NCBI GenBank assembly: GCA_017398125.1
Contig: JAFQHE010000070.1
Span: 62,001-126,000, forward strand
Reading direction: 5' to 3'
DNA length: 64,000 bases
Source of the DNA: Bacteroidales bacterium
Lineage (GTDB): Bacteria; Bacteroidota; Bacteroidia; Bacteroidales; UBA932
This document shows, in pieces, positions 37,346 to 46,881 of the stretch. The translations under genes and the position numbers were made by a program. Each line of letters opens with the position of its first letter. Position 1 is the stretch's first letter. The notes beneath the pieces were generated by a model that worked only from the letters and a program-made list of their open reading frames with translations, searched no databases and was not told where the DNA came from.

Positions 37346-38530
37346 TTACAATATTGATTGGAATAAATCAATATACTTCTTGAAACACTTATCTTTATCA
37401 AAGTATGACTCAGCCCTTAATCTGCAATCTTTTGACTGTAATGGTTCATTCCTTAATTTTCTGATAGCCAAACACATCTCATCAACATTACCTTGTGTAA
37501 CAACAACTCCTGTTTTTGAATCTATTGCTTCTGGAGAGCCTCCTGTACGATACGTAATTACAGGGATACCACATGCCAATGCCTCCAAATTTACCGTAGG
37601 GAAGGTATCTGCATACGAAGTATTGATCAAAACATCTGATGAACAATATAATTTTACAAGATCTTCAACGCTTCCTGTACGTTCAATGCCCTTAATTCCT
37701 TCAGGTAAACTCTTAATCTGTTTTTCAGACAACCCCACAATTGTAAACTGATAATCAAATGGAAGCAACTTTCTCAGCTCAAATATATCTTCCAACCCCT
37801 TTTGTTTACTCCACACATTTGAGACAGCAAGTATGTTAAATTGTGAACCCACTCTTGAGGTATAGTTATCATGCTTGAATACATTAAGGTCAATACCATT
37901 ATGGATTACCTCAATTCTTTTATCCTTCAGGAATGATTCCCTCACCAACTCTGCCATCCAATTTGAACAACAAACAACCGTAAGATTTTTACAGCCAGTA
38001 AATAATTTACACTTAAGGGCATAATTACTGCGGGAGTTATCAACAAGAGTCTTGGGATATTCACTTTTTAGCGGACAATCAAAACATCCATTCTTCCACC
38101 TATCACAACCTTTGCTTACAAAATGGAAACAATGGCCGGTAAATGCCCAACAATCATGAAATGTCCAAACAACTTTAATATCAGTTGTATTTAGATAATC
38201 AAACAACAATTGGTAATTTAACCAATGATCATGGATATTGTGAAGATGCACTATATCGGGATTGATACACTTGATTTGTGAAATCAATTTTTTTGTTGCC
38301 GCTCTAGAGCACAACCCCTCATTGTCTCTAAAAAACTGCTCAATATAATGGGTATAAACATCAAATTTATTGCCAACTCTAATCAGTTGTGATTTTGATG
38401 AATTGCTATACCTTCCATAAGCAATTACACTATCCCAGCCTGCATTAAGGACTTCGGAACCAATTGCTTCAGCAATTTTCCCAGTAGACCCCCAATTGGC
38501 GGTAACGTTAAGTTGTAAAATCTTTGCCAT
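37346..38530 (-). CDS. Glycosyltransferase family 4
   Basis: A 394-aa GT-B-fold glycosyltransferase. The start ILQLNVTANWGSTGKIAEAIG and HLHNIHDHWLNY are typical of a Bacteroidetes GT4 group; the donor-binding Glu region is DTFPTVNLEALACGIPVITYRTGG (about 325-348). A Cys-rich loop, GHCFHFVSKGCDRWKNGCFDCP (about 132-153), may bind metal, as in relatives. Linkage and donor are unknown. It is spaced 2 nt from its upstream neighbour and 7 nt from wbuB, so it is cotranscribed. Confidence 0.85.
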   Translation of the reverse strand: MAKILQLNVTANWGSTGKIAEAIGSEVLNAGWDSVIAYGRYSNSSKSQLIRVGNKFDVYTHYIEQFFRDNEGLCSRAATKKLISQIKCINPDIVHLHNIHDHWLNYQLLFDYLNTTDIKVVWTFHDCWAFTGHCFHFVSKGCDRWKNGCFDCPLKSEYPKTLVDNSRSNYALKCKLFTGCKNLTVVCCSNWMAELVRESFLKDKRIEVIHNGIDLNVFKHDNYTSRVGSQFNILAVSNVWSKQKGLEDIFELRKLLPFDYQFTIVGLSEKQIKSLPEGIKGIERTGSVEDLVKLYCSSDVLINTSYADTFPTVNLEALACGIPVITYRTGGSPEAIDSKTGVVVTQGNVDEMCLAIRKLRNEPLQSKDCRLRAESYFDKDKCFKKYIDLFQSIL

Positions 38531-38532
38531 AC

Positions 38533-39678
38533 TTAAATAGGTAATGCGATACTACAAGGACCTTCTAAAATTGAAGAATCTCTTCCCTGATTCAAATCAT
38601 CTATTAGAGTCAATAAATTTTCTGCAGCATTCTTTGGAGACCATATATTCTTCAATGTGTTATATGCATTCATGGCTACTCTCTTTCTATCTTCAGGGCT
38701 ACTAATTAAATACTCCACTTTTTCTGTCAGTGAGACTAAATTACCAGATTTATAAATGCATCCATTTACATCATCCTCAACTAAAAAAGGAATACTGCCT
38801 ATCTCATTTGAAGCAACCAATACACATCCATTGCTCATAGCCTCATTTGCAACAGCCCCCCACCCCTCATTTTTATCAGAGGTAAATAGAAAAATGTCAT
38901 GTAACCTCATTTGCTGTAGAATTTGCTCGTTTGGCAAATTCCCACAAAAATTAACATAATCTTTTACTTTCAATCTATTTGCCAATAATTTTGCATTTTG
39001 CAACAGGCTGCCACAACCATACATATCAATAACAAAATCATAACCTTTGTCTTTAAGTTTAGCCGCCAATTTAATAGGCATCTCAGGATGTTTCCACTTA
39101 ATAAATCTTGAACACCACATAATTTTTATAGATGAGCATGTTCTATTTTCAACCACAGCAGCTATATCCAAATCTTCTACTTTTGTAAAATATCCCCATT
39201 TATAGCACTTATCTCTGTATGAATGCAATTTGTATTGGTCCCCTGCAGCATAGGCACTTGAACATAATTTATACACTGGCTTTTTATAAAACAACGTGTG
39301 ATAAAACCACATGTTTTTTAGCAATCTAGGAGAAAACACATTTATTAAGCCCCTCTTAAGCCAACGTTCAGAAACTTCAAATGATAACTTTCCAGATTTT
39401 GCTCTCTCTACTTGATAATTTAAAGAATCTGCACCAAACAACGCCACATCTGCACTTACACACAATTTCCAAGCCTTTTGCCTTTGTATATTGTCTTTCC
39501 ATGCCTGAATTACATACGGGCGTGATGAAAAATCAGAATAACCGTTTTTCTTCAACCATTCAAACATCGGCTGAATCTCTACAAGAAAGAAATTATGATT
39601 GGTCAGCAAATACAACTCATCTGCCAATAATAACTGATGATGGTTAATGAAATTTGTATAAAATACTATGGAAATCAT
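38533..39678 (-). CDS. Glycosyltransferase family 4
   Basis: A 381-aa GT4 glycosyltransferase. The E-x7-E-like motif is in NEGWGAVANEAMSNGC (about 280-295), and IKMWCSRFIKWKHPEMPIKLA (about 185-205) is the start of the C-terminal donor domain. The N-terminal acceptor half is poorly conserved, as usual for these enzymes, so donor and acceptor cannot be named. It lies in the visibly AT-rich central part of the locus, 9 nt after the preceding gene on the minus strand. Confidence 0.82.
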   Translation of the reverse strand: MISIVFYTNFINHHQLLLADELYLLTNHNFFLVEIQPMFEWLKKNGYSDFSSRPYVIQAWKDNIQRQKAWKLCVSADVALFGADSLNYQVERAKSGKLSFEVSERWLKRGLINVFSPRLLKNMWFYHTLFYKKPVYKLCSSAYAAGDQYKLHSYRDKCYKWGYFTKVEDLDIAAVVENRTCSSIKIMWCSRFIKWKHPEMPIKLAAKLKDKGYDFVIDMYGCGSLLQNAKLLANRLKVKDYVNFCGNLPNEQILQQMRLHDIFLFTSDKNEGWGAVANEAMSNGCVLVASNEIGSIPFLVEDDVNGCIYKSGNLVSLTEKVEYLISSPEDRKRVAMNAYNTLKNIWSPKNAAENLLTLIDDLNQGRDSSILEGPCSIALPI

Positions 39679-39687
39679 TTTTCGTAT

Positions 39688-40839
39688 TTACATATTGGAG
39701 AACAAGGATTCTACAACAGATTGATATTCATACTTTGAAGTATTGAAATTTGCCCAATTAAAACTCTTACGATTATACGTATGCAACATACCTTCAGCAA
39801 GCATTTTCACCGTAAAAGACTCATTATTTGTATTATTTGGTGTTATACATCCCATGTCTGTTTTAACAATTTCCGAAAGTTTTTTATTGAACAAATCTTC
39901 ACATTGCATTATCTCCCAGTTACCATATGTGCTATTTGTCACAACACATGGTGTACCAACAATGCAAGACTCTATTACAACCCCAGGCAACCCCTCATCC
40001 CTTGATGGCGAAATTAGCATTCTAGACCTCTTCATATATTTATAAGGGTTTGAACGCTTTCCAAAAAAGTGAACTGAATTTTCTATATTATGCACCCTTG
40101 CTATACTCATTAATTTAGAACTGGCATCTTCTATATCTTGTCCAATATACACTAACTGAACATCGTCTTGGGTATTCTGTTTAAAGGTAGCAAAGGCATT
40201 TAGAAGTCTATCTGGTGCTTTAATATGATAATACAAGGCACCAACGTATAATATTACCGGCTTACTAAAAATTTCCTGTTCCTTTATATCTTCCAAGTCT
40301 ATTAATGCCTGCTCTCTTATATGTTTTACGTCATGAATATTATAGCACAACTGCACGTCTCCTCCTATAGTATTCTTCAAATCCTCTACTATTTTTTTAC
40401 TCACACCGACTTTCTTATTCAGGCATTTAAAAATACTTTTATATAGTAACCAAAATGAAATATACTTCTTTAATCCTGTTACTTTAAACTGCTTTAACAC
40501 AGCATGGAATATTCCTATCTTATACTCCCCTATTCCACTTAAAACATTCCATACAGAGGGTCCTGCTTGTGTTGATATTGAACAATTTATATTATATTTA
40601 AGTTTAATCTTTTTGAGAAGGTTAAATCTAACAAAAATTCTTGTTATACTATTATTTGACAGCCATCCCAATTTCAAGCAGGTGGCTTGGTTAAAATGAA
40701 ACCCATCACTTCTGTATGGGCCATAGCACACCACTACTATAGTAGAATTGGGTATTTCTTTCAGAATACCTTTGTATAGTTGATACGCACAACTAGCTAT
40801 TGTTCCCTGATTGCTCGCAATTATTATTAGAATATTCAT
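39688..40839 (-). CDS. Glycosyltransferase family 4
   Basis: A 383-aa GT-B enzyme. The donor domain begins PVILYVGALYYHIKAPDRLLNAF (about 190-212) and the phosphate-binding region is SRDEGLPGVVIESCIVGTPCVV (about 275-296). The N-terminus MNILIIIASNQGTIASCAYQLY is a good Rossmann start, although the ATG lies 47 nt inside the polymerase gene. Strongly AT-rich. Donor unknown. Confidence 0.82.
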   Translation of the reverse strand: MNILIIIASNQGTIASCAYQLYKGILKEIPNSTIVVVCYGPYRSDGFHFNQATCLKLGWLSNNSITRIFVRFNLLKKIKLKYNINCSISTQAGPSVWNVLSGIGEYKIGIFHAVLKQFKVTGLKKYISFWLLYKSIFKCLNKKVGVSKKIVEDLKNTIGGDVQLCYNIHDVKHIREQALIDLEDIKEQEIFSKPVILYVGALYYHIKAPDRLLNAFATFKQNTQDDVQLVYIGQDIEDASSKLMSIARVHNIENSVHFFGKRSNPYKYMKRSRMLISPSRDEGLPGVVIESCIVGTPCVVTNSTYGNWEIMQCEDLFNKKLSEIVKTDMGCITPNNTNNESFTVKMLAEGMLHTYNRKSFNWANFNTSKYEYQSVVESLFSNM

Positions 40840-42181
40840 TCTTGTTAAAGTAATTTTTGGGATAAATTTTTAAAACAATCCAACAAATAAATAATCCCCA
40901 TACTAAAATTCTCAAATTACCTAGATAGGCTGATCTACAGGAGTATATACAATCAGCAATCATAACAAAATATGCAATTGTCGAATATAGTGAACCTGCA
41001 TATGCTTTTTGTCTTATGTTATTGACAAAATATCCTAAAAAATAAAAAAGCACAACAACTCCCAATAGTCCAAATGATAAATATACATCACCAACTAAAT
41101 TTGTTCCAAGTCCTAAACTTGGCCTTGACCCCAATGTTAAAAATGTGGAAAATGTCGCAGAATTCAATAAAACATCAGGGATTCCTGTTATACGGACAAA
41201 AACACTTTGGAGAAAAGGAATGGGAGATAAAATAGTTGACAACATTGTCAAGCCATAGTTTATACCATGTTCTTGAACATAATCATAAAATACATAGAGA
41301 TTCCTATTATTTATTATTAAGTCTGCCATTTTTTCAATATATCCTACCGACGATTGCTCAAAAATATTAAATTCTCGAGCATCCAAAATTCCACTACTAC
41401 GAACTTGACCTACAAAAGACATTAAAAAAACACCCATAAGTAAGATAACAAAAATACTGACTCTGGAGATTTTCCTTGTATTACAAAAAATATAGAAAAC
41501 AACTGACATCAGCATAAGTGGCAATGTCCTTGTACCAGTAGTCATTAAGGCCAATGATACTATTCCAAAAACAAAATACCACTTATTTTGACGAACATAA
41601 CTTTTGTCATAAAGAATAAAGATGGTAGAAAAAATTGTCAATGGGAACAAGATAATGTTCATTAATCTCGGTATTAAACCTGCCTTACTTACAGACACTT
41701 GATAGGTATGTTCAAACATATCAAATCCCCCAAACAGATAAAAAATGATGAAAGCTACAACAATTAATTTTCGCCAATTATTGCTAACCTTTGATGGAAA
41801 TATAGAAGCATTTTGCGTTAACTTAAATTTTGATGTATATAAATTTTTCACCCTACTATATCCCAATCCATAGCAGGTGTAAGCAACTAAAGCAAGTGCC
41901 GTAGCTTTGGTTATCACGTCATGATTAAAATCAAATTTGAATAACGAGAACTCCGGATCAATAGGGTAGATAAAGATTGGATAAACAAAATTTGTAAAAT
42001 AGTAAGAAATGGTAAATAGAGTATTATAACCTATGACTTCTTTTCCCTTATCTCTTATTTGTAAATATACCACATATAGTAAGAACAAATTATGGAGCAA
42101 AAAGCAATATGAATAAGAATAATCATTAGGACTTTCATAATAAAGAACTAGTGCTATAATAACAGATATTATATGAAACAT
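40793..42181 (-). CDS. Oligosaccharide repeat-unit polymerase (Wzy-like)
   Basis: A 462-aa membrane protein with about ten to twelve hydrophobic segments and a larger extracytoplasmic loop near residues 285-360, the usual architecture of Wzy O-antigen polymerases (EpsG/OatC-type families are close). FGIVSLALMTTGTRTLPLMLM (about 203-223) resembles the conserved arginine-containing segment of these proteins. It would join undecaprenyl-linked repeats in the periplasm. Sequence conservation is low, so the call rests on topology, length and position between glycosyltransferases. Very AT-rich. Confidence 0.72.
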   Translation of the reverse strand: MFHIISVIIALVLYYESPNDYSYSYCFLLHNLFLLYVVYLQIRDKGKEVIGYNTLFTISYYFTNFVYPIFIYPIDPEFSLFKFDFNHDVITKATALALVAYTCYGLGYSRVKNLYTSKFKLTQNASIFPSKVSNNWRKLIVVAFIIFYLFGGFDMFEHTYQVSVSKAGLIPRLMNIILFPLTIFSTIFILYDKSYVRQNKWYFVFGIVSLALMTTGTRTLPLMLMSVVFYIFCNTRKISRVSIFVILLMGVFLMSFVGQVRSSGILDAREFNIFEQSSVGYIEKMADLIINNRNLYVFYDYVQEHGINYGLTMLSTILSPIPFLQSVFVRITGIPDVLLNSATFSTFLTLGSRPSLGLGTNLVGDVYLSFGLLGVVVLFYFLGYFVNNIRQKAYAGSLYSTIAYFVMIADCIYSCRSAYLGNLRILVWGLFICWIVLKIYPKNYFNKNEYSNNNCEQSGNNS

Positions 42182-42186
42182 TTTAG

Positions 42187-43161
42187 CTACCTTAATTTTT
42201 GTTTTAATATGAATTCACTAATAAAAGTAGGACATAGTAATAGAATTACCGCCCACGAAGAATAACGATAACATGAGAACTTGCAAATGACTTTTCTGAT
42301 TTCTCGATATGCTTCATTAATTCTTATTGAACTATCACTAACTCTATGGAGATCAACTAACATTTTCTTTAACAACCCACTAATATTCTTCCCGTGAGCA
42401 CTCATTAGTTTGTGATGGCACTTAAAAACCAATTCCAGATTTCGTACTGACGTTAGATTATCAATAAAATATAATTTTAATTGATTAAATGGGTGGCTTT
42501 TTCTCGATAACGAATCACTTGCGCCTTCAATATAATGATAATTGCATGAAGGAAGTAAAATAATATGCTTTATATACTTGATATAATTTAAGAAAAATAT
42601 AGTATCCTCCCCATAACAATAATTCTCTGGGAACTTTAATTCTTTTTCTTTAACAATTCTTGAATTATACAATTTGCAATACGGTGCACCAAAAGTAAGC
42701 AAATTATTGTTTATAATACATTTAACTACGTCATTTCTACTATAAACAGATTTCACAAACTTATGCACTCTTCTATTATCTAATGAATCAAATATTACTC
42801 CCTGAATTACTATTGCTCCATCATCAAGGTGAAAAGAGTGATTTATAAAGTTTTCCAAATAGGTCGATTCAACATAATCGTCACTATCAACAAAGACAAT
42901 CCATTTCCCTGATGCATTACTTATTCCCAAATTTCTAGCAGAACTTACACCTCCATTCTCTTTGTGAAACACCCTTATCTGTTGATAATTTTTCATAAAA
43001 TTATCACATAATGCTGCTGAGTTATCCGTACTGCCGTCATTTATAAGCAATACTTCAAAATCTTTAATAGATTGATTTAATATACTATCTACACAACGAA
43101 CTAAACTATTTTCAGCATTGAAAATTGGTATAATTACCGAAAACATCGGAGCAGTCTTCAT
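42187..43161 (-). CDS. Glycosyltransferase family 2
   Basis: A 324-aa GT-A glycosyltransferase. FSVIIPIFNAENSL (about 7-20), VLLINDGSTDNS (36-47) and VFVDSDDYVEST (about 89-100) form the nucleotide-sugar and metal-binding site. A C-terminal hydrophobic segment near 300-318 may attach it to the membrane. Sugar specificity is unknown. It follows fnlC by 73 nt, the largest gap in this part of the operon, and is AT-rich like its downstream neighbours. Confidence 0.88.
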   Translation of the reverse strand: MKTAPMFSVIIPIFNAENSLVRCVDSILNQSIKDFEVLLINDGSTDNSAALCDNFMKNYQQIRVFHKENGGVSSARNLGISNASGKWIVFVDSDDYVESTYLENFINHSFHLDDGAIVIQGVIFDSLDNRRVHKFVKSVYSRNDVVKCIINNNLLTFGAPYCKLYNSRIVKEKELKFPENYCYGEDTIFFLNYIKYIKHIILLPSCNYHYIEGASDSLSRKSHPFNQLKLYFIDNLTSVRNLELVFKCHHKLMSAHGKNISGLLKKMLVDLHRVSDSSIRINEAYREIRKVICKFSCYRYSSWAVILLLCPTFISEFILKQKLR

Positions 43162-43234
43162 TATAACTAATAATTTATCTCAGAAACAGTCCTAACTTCA
43201 TCCAATTAATTTAACAATATGTTTGTCAGTATAT

Positions 43235-44419
43235 TTACTCCTTCCTCCACACCATTTTATTGACAACACCTGTGTAACTCTGGATAATTTTGACAACTTT
43301 TGTAGATACATTCTCTTCGGTATAATTAGGCACAGGAATGCCGTCATCATGGTTGCGGTTCATCTCTATAGCGGTTTCTACTGCCTGTAATAGAGACTTT
43401 TCATCTATGCCGGCCAAAATAAAGCAACCCTTATCAAGGGCTTCTGGTCTCTCTGTACTTGTTCTTATACATATTGCTGGGAATGGATGCCCTACACTTG
43501 TAAAGAATGAACTCTCTTCAGGCAATGTTCCGCTGTCGGAAACTACAGCAAAAGCATTCATCTGCAAACAGTTATAATCATGGAATCCCAAAGGTTCCTG
43601 CCTTATGACCCTTCTATCAAGTTCAAAGCCACTTTGTTCCAGTCTTTTCCGGCTTCTCGGATGGCAGCTGTACAATATTGGCATATCATACACTTCTGCC
43701 ATTTTATTTATAGCAGTAAACAATGACAAGAAGTTCTTCTCTGTATCAATATTCTCCTCTCTATGTGCGCTCAAAAGAATGTATTTACCTTTTTCCAGAC
43801 CCAACCTTTGATGTATGTCTGAACTCTCTATTTCATGTAAATTTGCATGAAGGACCTCTGCCATTGGCGATCCGGTTACATAAGTCCTCTCTTTTGGCAA
43901 TCCGCACTCTGCCAAGTATCTTCTTGCATGCTCACTATAGCATAAATTAACGTCAGAGATTATGTCTACAATTCTTCTGTTTGTCTCTTCCGGCAAACAC
44001 TCATCTTTACACCTGTTTCCTGCCTCCATGTGGAAAATTGGGATATGCAGCCTTTTGGCTCCAATAACAGACAAACATGAATTGGTGTCTCCCAATACCA
44101 ATACCGCATCAGGCTTAATCTGAACCATCAATTTGTAACTGCAATTGATAATATTTCCAACTGTTGAACCCAAATCATCGCCTACCGCATCCATATACAC
44201 ATCGGGATCATCCAACTTCAAATCTTTAAAGAATACTCCGTTCAAGTTGTAATCATAGTTTTGACCGGTATGGGCCAATATTGTGTCAAAATATTTCCTG
44301 CACTTATTTATGACTGCTGCCAAACGGATAATCTCCGGTCTGGTGCCTACAATTATCAACAATTTAAGTTTTCCATCATTTTTGAAATGCACATTGGAAA
44401 AATCTGTTCTAATATTCAT
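43235..44419 (-). CDS. fnlC: UDP-N-acetylglucosamine 2-epimerase family, FnlC/WbjD type
   Basis: A 394-aa non-hydrolysing 2-epimerase-fold enzyme (IIVGTRPEIIRLAAV at about 22-36; LVLGDTNSCLS; FHMEAGNRCKDECLPEETNRR; ILLSAHREENIDTE). The sequence around NRCKDECLPEE is the FnlC form, which converts UDP-2-acetamido-2,6-dideoxy-L-talose to UDP-N-acetyl-L-fucosamine, rather than WecB. Its place directly after fnlA and fnlB supports the last step of UDP-L-FucNAc synthesis. Confidence 0.87.
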   Translation of the reverse strand: MNIRTDFSNVHFKNDGKLKLLIIVGTRPEIIRLAAVINKCRKYFDTILAHTGQNYDYNLNGVFFKDLKLDDPDVYMDAVGDDLGSTVGNIINCSYKLMVQIKPDAVLVLGDTNSCLSVIGAKRLHIPIFHMEAGNRCKDECLPEETNRRIVDIISDVNLCYSEHARRYLAECGLPKERTYVTGSPMAEVLHANLHEIESSDIHQRLGLEKGKYILLSAHREENIDTEKNFLSLFTAINKMAEVYDMPILYSCHPRSRKRLEQSGFELDRRVIRQEPLGFHDYNCLQMNAFAVVSDSGTLPEESSFFTSVGHPFPAICIRTSTERPEALDKGCFILAGIDEKSLLQAVETAIEMNRNHDDGIPVPNYTEENVSTKVVKIIQSYTGVVNKMVWRKE

Positions 44420-44430
44420 AGTAATAGTTT

Positions 44431-45639
44431 TTACTTGTTCTCCACTTTCTCAAAAAATGTATCCGGTCTTTCCGGGTCAAATTGTTCATTGGCCCACATC
44501 ACTGTTACCAGATCTTCTGTTTCAGATAAATTAATGATGTTATGTGTGTAACCGGGAAGCATATGTACTGCCTCTATTTTTTCACCACTTACCTCAAAGT
44601 TCAATACCTCATCGCCATCAATTCTGCGCTGTTGAATAAGCCCTTTACCTGCAACAACAACAAAGAACTCCCATTTGGTATTGTGCCAATGCTCACCTTT
44701 TGTTATCCCCGGTTTGGATATGTTAATGCTTACCTGCCCACAATTTGCACTTTTAAACAATTCTGTAAAACTGCCTCTGTTGTCAACATTCATTTTCAAC
44801 GCAAATGAAACCTTTTCTTTGGGCAAGTATGACAAATATGTCGAATAGAGTTTTTTGGCAAATGAATTGTGTGGAATTTCAGGGATTAACAGTGTTGAAG
44901 GCTGCTCCTTGAATGAATAGAGCAAATTTACTATCTCCCCAAGAGTGATTTTGTGGGTAATAGGTGCTGCACAATATCTTCCACTCTCAACAAGAACAGT
45001 TTCAACTTCTTCAAATTCACAATGGTGCTCCTCTCCCTTTAAGGCCGCAATCATTTCATCCACCAAATCATCTATATACAGCAATTCCAACTCTGTTGAA
45101 CGGTCATTTATCTGAATAGGCAAATCATTGGCAATATTGTTGCAGAAGGTAGCAACTGCACTATTATAGTTGGGTCTACACCATTTTCCAAATAAGTTCG
45201 GGAACCTGTATACCAATACTTTTGCTCCAGTATCTTTGGAATAATTGAAAAATAACTCCTCTCCTGCTCTCTTGCTTCTTCCATACTCGCTGTCACCAAA
45301 TCTGCCTTTGAGTGTTGCCTGTATAGAACTGGAAAGCATTACCGGACATCTATTCCCGTATTTTTTGAGTGTATCCAATAATTTTGATGCAAAACCAAAA
45401 TTACCCTGCATAAATTCTTCCTGATTCTGAGGTCTATTGACCCCGGCAAGATTGAACACAAAATCAGCATCTTTGCAATATTGCTCAAGTTCTTCTTCAG
45501 TAGAATCTATATCATACTCATATATCTGGTTTATGACAATATTACCATAAAACCGTGCTTTACCCTCCGAAATATTTCGCAATTGTGCACATAAGTTTTT
45601 TCCTACAAAACCTTTTGCACCTGTGACCAATATATTCAT
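44431..45639 (-). CDS. fnlB: UDP-sugar C4 reductase with C-terminal cupin, FnlB/CapF
   Basis: A bifunctional CapF-type protein (402 aa). The N-terminal SDR domain starts NILVTGAKGFVGKNL and has YGRSKRAGEE as the YxxxK motif; the C-terminal cupin (about residues 270-395) has HWHNTKWEFFVV. It reduces the keto intermediate released by FnlA on the route to UDP-L-FucNAc, while the cupin epimerises at C3. The ATG at 45639 is chosen; a GTG at 45651 in frame would add four residues and overlap fnlA by 8 nt. Confidence 0.88.
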   Translation of the reverse strand: MNILVTGAKGFVGKNLCAQLRNISEGKARFYGNIVINQIYEYDIDSTEEELEQYCKDADFVFNLAGVNRPQNQEEFMQGNFGFASKLLDTLKKYGNRCPVMLSSSIQATLKGRFGDSEYGRSKRAGEELFFNYSKDTGAKVLVYRFPNLFGKWCRPNYNSAVATFCNNIANDLPIQINDRSTELELLYIDDLVDEMIAALKGEEHHCEFEEVETVLVESGRYCAAPITHKITLGEIVNLLYSFKEQPSTLLIPEIPHNSFAKKLYSTYLSYLPKEKVSFALKMNVDNRGSFTELFKSANCGQVSINISKPGITKGEHWHNTKWEFFVVVAGKGLIQQRRIDGDEVLNFEVSGEKIEAVHMLPGYTHNIINLSETEDLVTVMWANEQFDPERPDTFFEKVENK

Positions 45640-45643
45640 ATTG

Positions 45644-46717
45644 TTATTCACTTCTTATCTCTTTAGATTTTGTCTTTTCAATCAAACCCAAATCCTCTTG
45701 AATGAAACGCAATCTCATCAACTGTTCTTTCATTCCCTCAACATCCAACCTTGTTGTATTATGACTATGATAATCTTCTATTGTTGAAACATCTTTATTT
45801 CCTTCTGTAAAGAATTTGTCATAATTCAAATCCCTGTTATCACATGGTATACGATAATAGTTGCCCATATCTATGGCCTTTGCCATCTCTTCTCGAGTAA
45901 CCAATGTCTCATATAACTTTTCACCATGTCGTGTTCCGATAACTTTAACTTCAGTTTCTCCGTACTTGGCATTGACTTTTGAATAGATTTGCTTCAATGC
46001 TTCTGCTAAGGTAGAAAGTGTTGCAGCGGGGGCCTTTTGAACAAACAGATCGCCATTTTTACCATGAGTAAAAGCATATATAACCAAATCAACGGCATCA
46101 TCCAAAGTCATCATAAAACGTGTCATATTAGGATCTGTAATAGTAATTGGATTGCCAGCCATCATCTGGTCTACCCACAATGGAATCACAGAACCTCTTG
46201 ATGCCATCACATTACCATATCTTGTACAACAAATTGTTGTATCAGCATCATCGCCCAACTCCCGGCCTTTTGCTATTGCCACTTTTTCCATCAAGGCCTT
46301 TGATATACCCATTGCATTAATAGGATATGCAGCTTTATCCGTTGAAAGAACTACAACATTCTTTACTTTATGTTCTATTGCAGATAACAAAACATTATTT
46401 GTTCCAATAACATTAGTCAAGGTCGCTTCCATTGGAAAGAACTCACAAGATGGAACCTGCTTCAATGCAGCAGCTGCAAACACATAATCGACCCCACGCA
46501 TTGCGACATCTATAGACTCTTTACTTCTAACATTTCCAATATAAAACTTGACTTTAGGATTTTGCAGTGCATGACGCATATCATCTTGCTTCTTCTCATC
46601 ACGTGAAAAAATACGGATTTCCTTAATATCAGAATCAAGGAATCTACGAAGCACAGCATTTCCAAAACTGCCTGTACCACCTGTAATCAACAAAATTTTG
46701 TCTTTAAAAATAGACAT
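45644..46717 (-). CDS. fnlA: UDP-GlcNAc 4,6-dehydratase/5-epimerase, FnlA/CapE
   Basis: A 357-aa extended SDR enzyme that begins UDP-L-FucNAc synthesis from UDP-GlcNAc. The NAD motif is TGGTGSFGNAV (13-23), the catalytic region is STDKAAYPINAMGISK (about 124-139) with Met in place of the usual Tyr, as in CapE/FlaA1-type dehydratases, and CTRYGNVMASRGSVIPLW is the family block. fnlA, fnlB and fnlC are contiguous. Just upstream is the ugd/epimerase scar. Confidence 0.92.
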   Translation of the reverse strand: MSIFKDKILLITGGTGSFGNAVLRRFLDSDIKEIRIFSRDEKKQDDMRHALQNPKVKFYIGNVRSKESIDVAMRGVDYVFAAAALKQVPSCEFFPMEATLTNVIGTNNVLLSAIEHKVKNVVVLSTDKAAYPINAMGISKALMEKVAIAKGRELGDDADTTICCTRYGNVMASRGSVIPLWVDQMMAGNPITITDPNMTRFMMTLDDAVDLVIYAFTHGKNGDLFVQKAPAATLSTLAEALKQIYSKVNAKYGETEVKVIGTRHGEKLYETLVTREEMAKAIDMGNYYRIPCDNRDLNYDKFFTEGNKDVSTIEDYHSHNTTRLDVEGMKEQLMRLRFIQEDLGLIEKTKSKEIRSE

Positions 46718-46734
46718 ATTAGTAAATTTTAAAA

Positions 46735-46869
46735 TTAATCTCTCCTAAAAATATCCCTTGTGTAAACCTTGTCCTGCACATCATCAAGAATGGTATCGTA
46801 GCAGTTGGCTTGATGGTTGGGATTTTAGCCTATAAATCCGGCAGCGCCGGTAACTAAAATGGTTTTCAT
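46735..46869 (-). pseudogene. Deletion scar: epimerase start joined to UDP-glucose dehydrogenase end
   Basis: Read on the minus strand from an ATG at 46869, the frame gives [14 protein letters not shown], the NAD-binding start of a nucleotide-sugar epimerase, then TAA, then in the same frame a 29-residue stretch ending DKVYTRDIFRRD and a stop at 46735-46737. That ending is the characteristic C-terminus of UDP-glucose 6-dehydrogenase. So two neighbouring sugar-nucleotide genes appear to have collapsed by an internal deletion, leaving 135 nt. It is not expected to encode a working protein. Confidence 0.75.
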
Positions 46870-46881
46870 CTATATGAAATA

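Noticed and set aside
46735..46869. Stop-codon readthrough producing a small fusion peptide
   Set aside because: The stop is TAA with no recoding signal, and the two halves come from different enzymes; a deletion scar is simpler.
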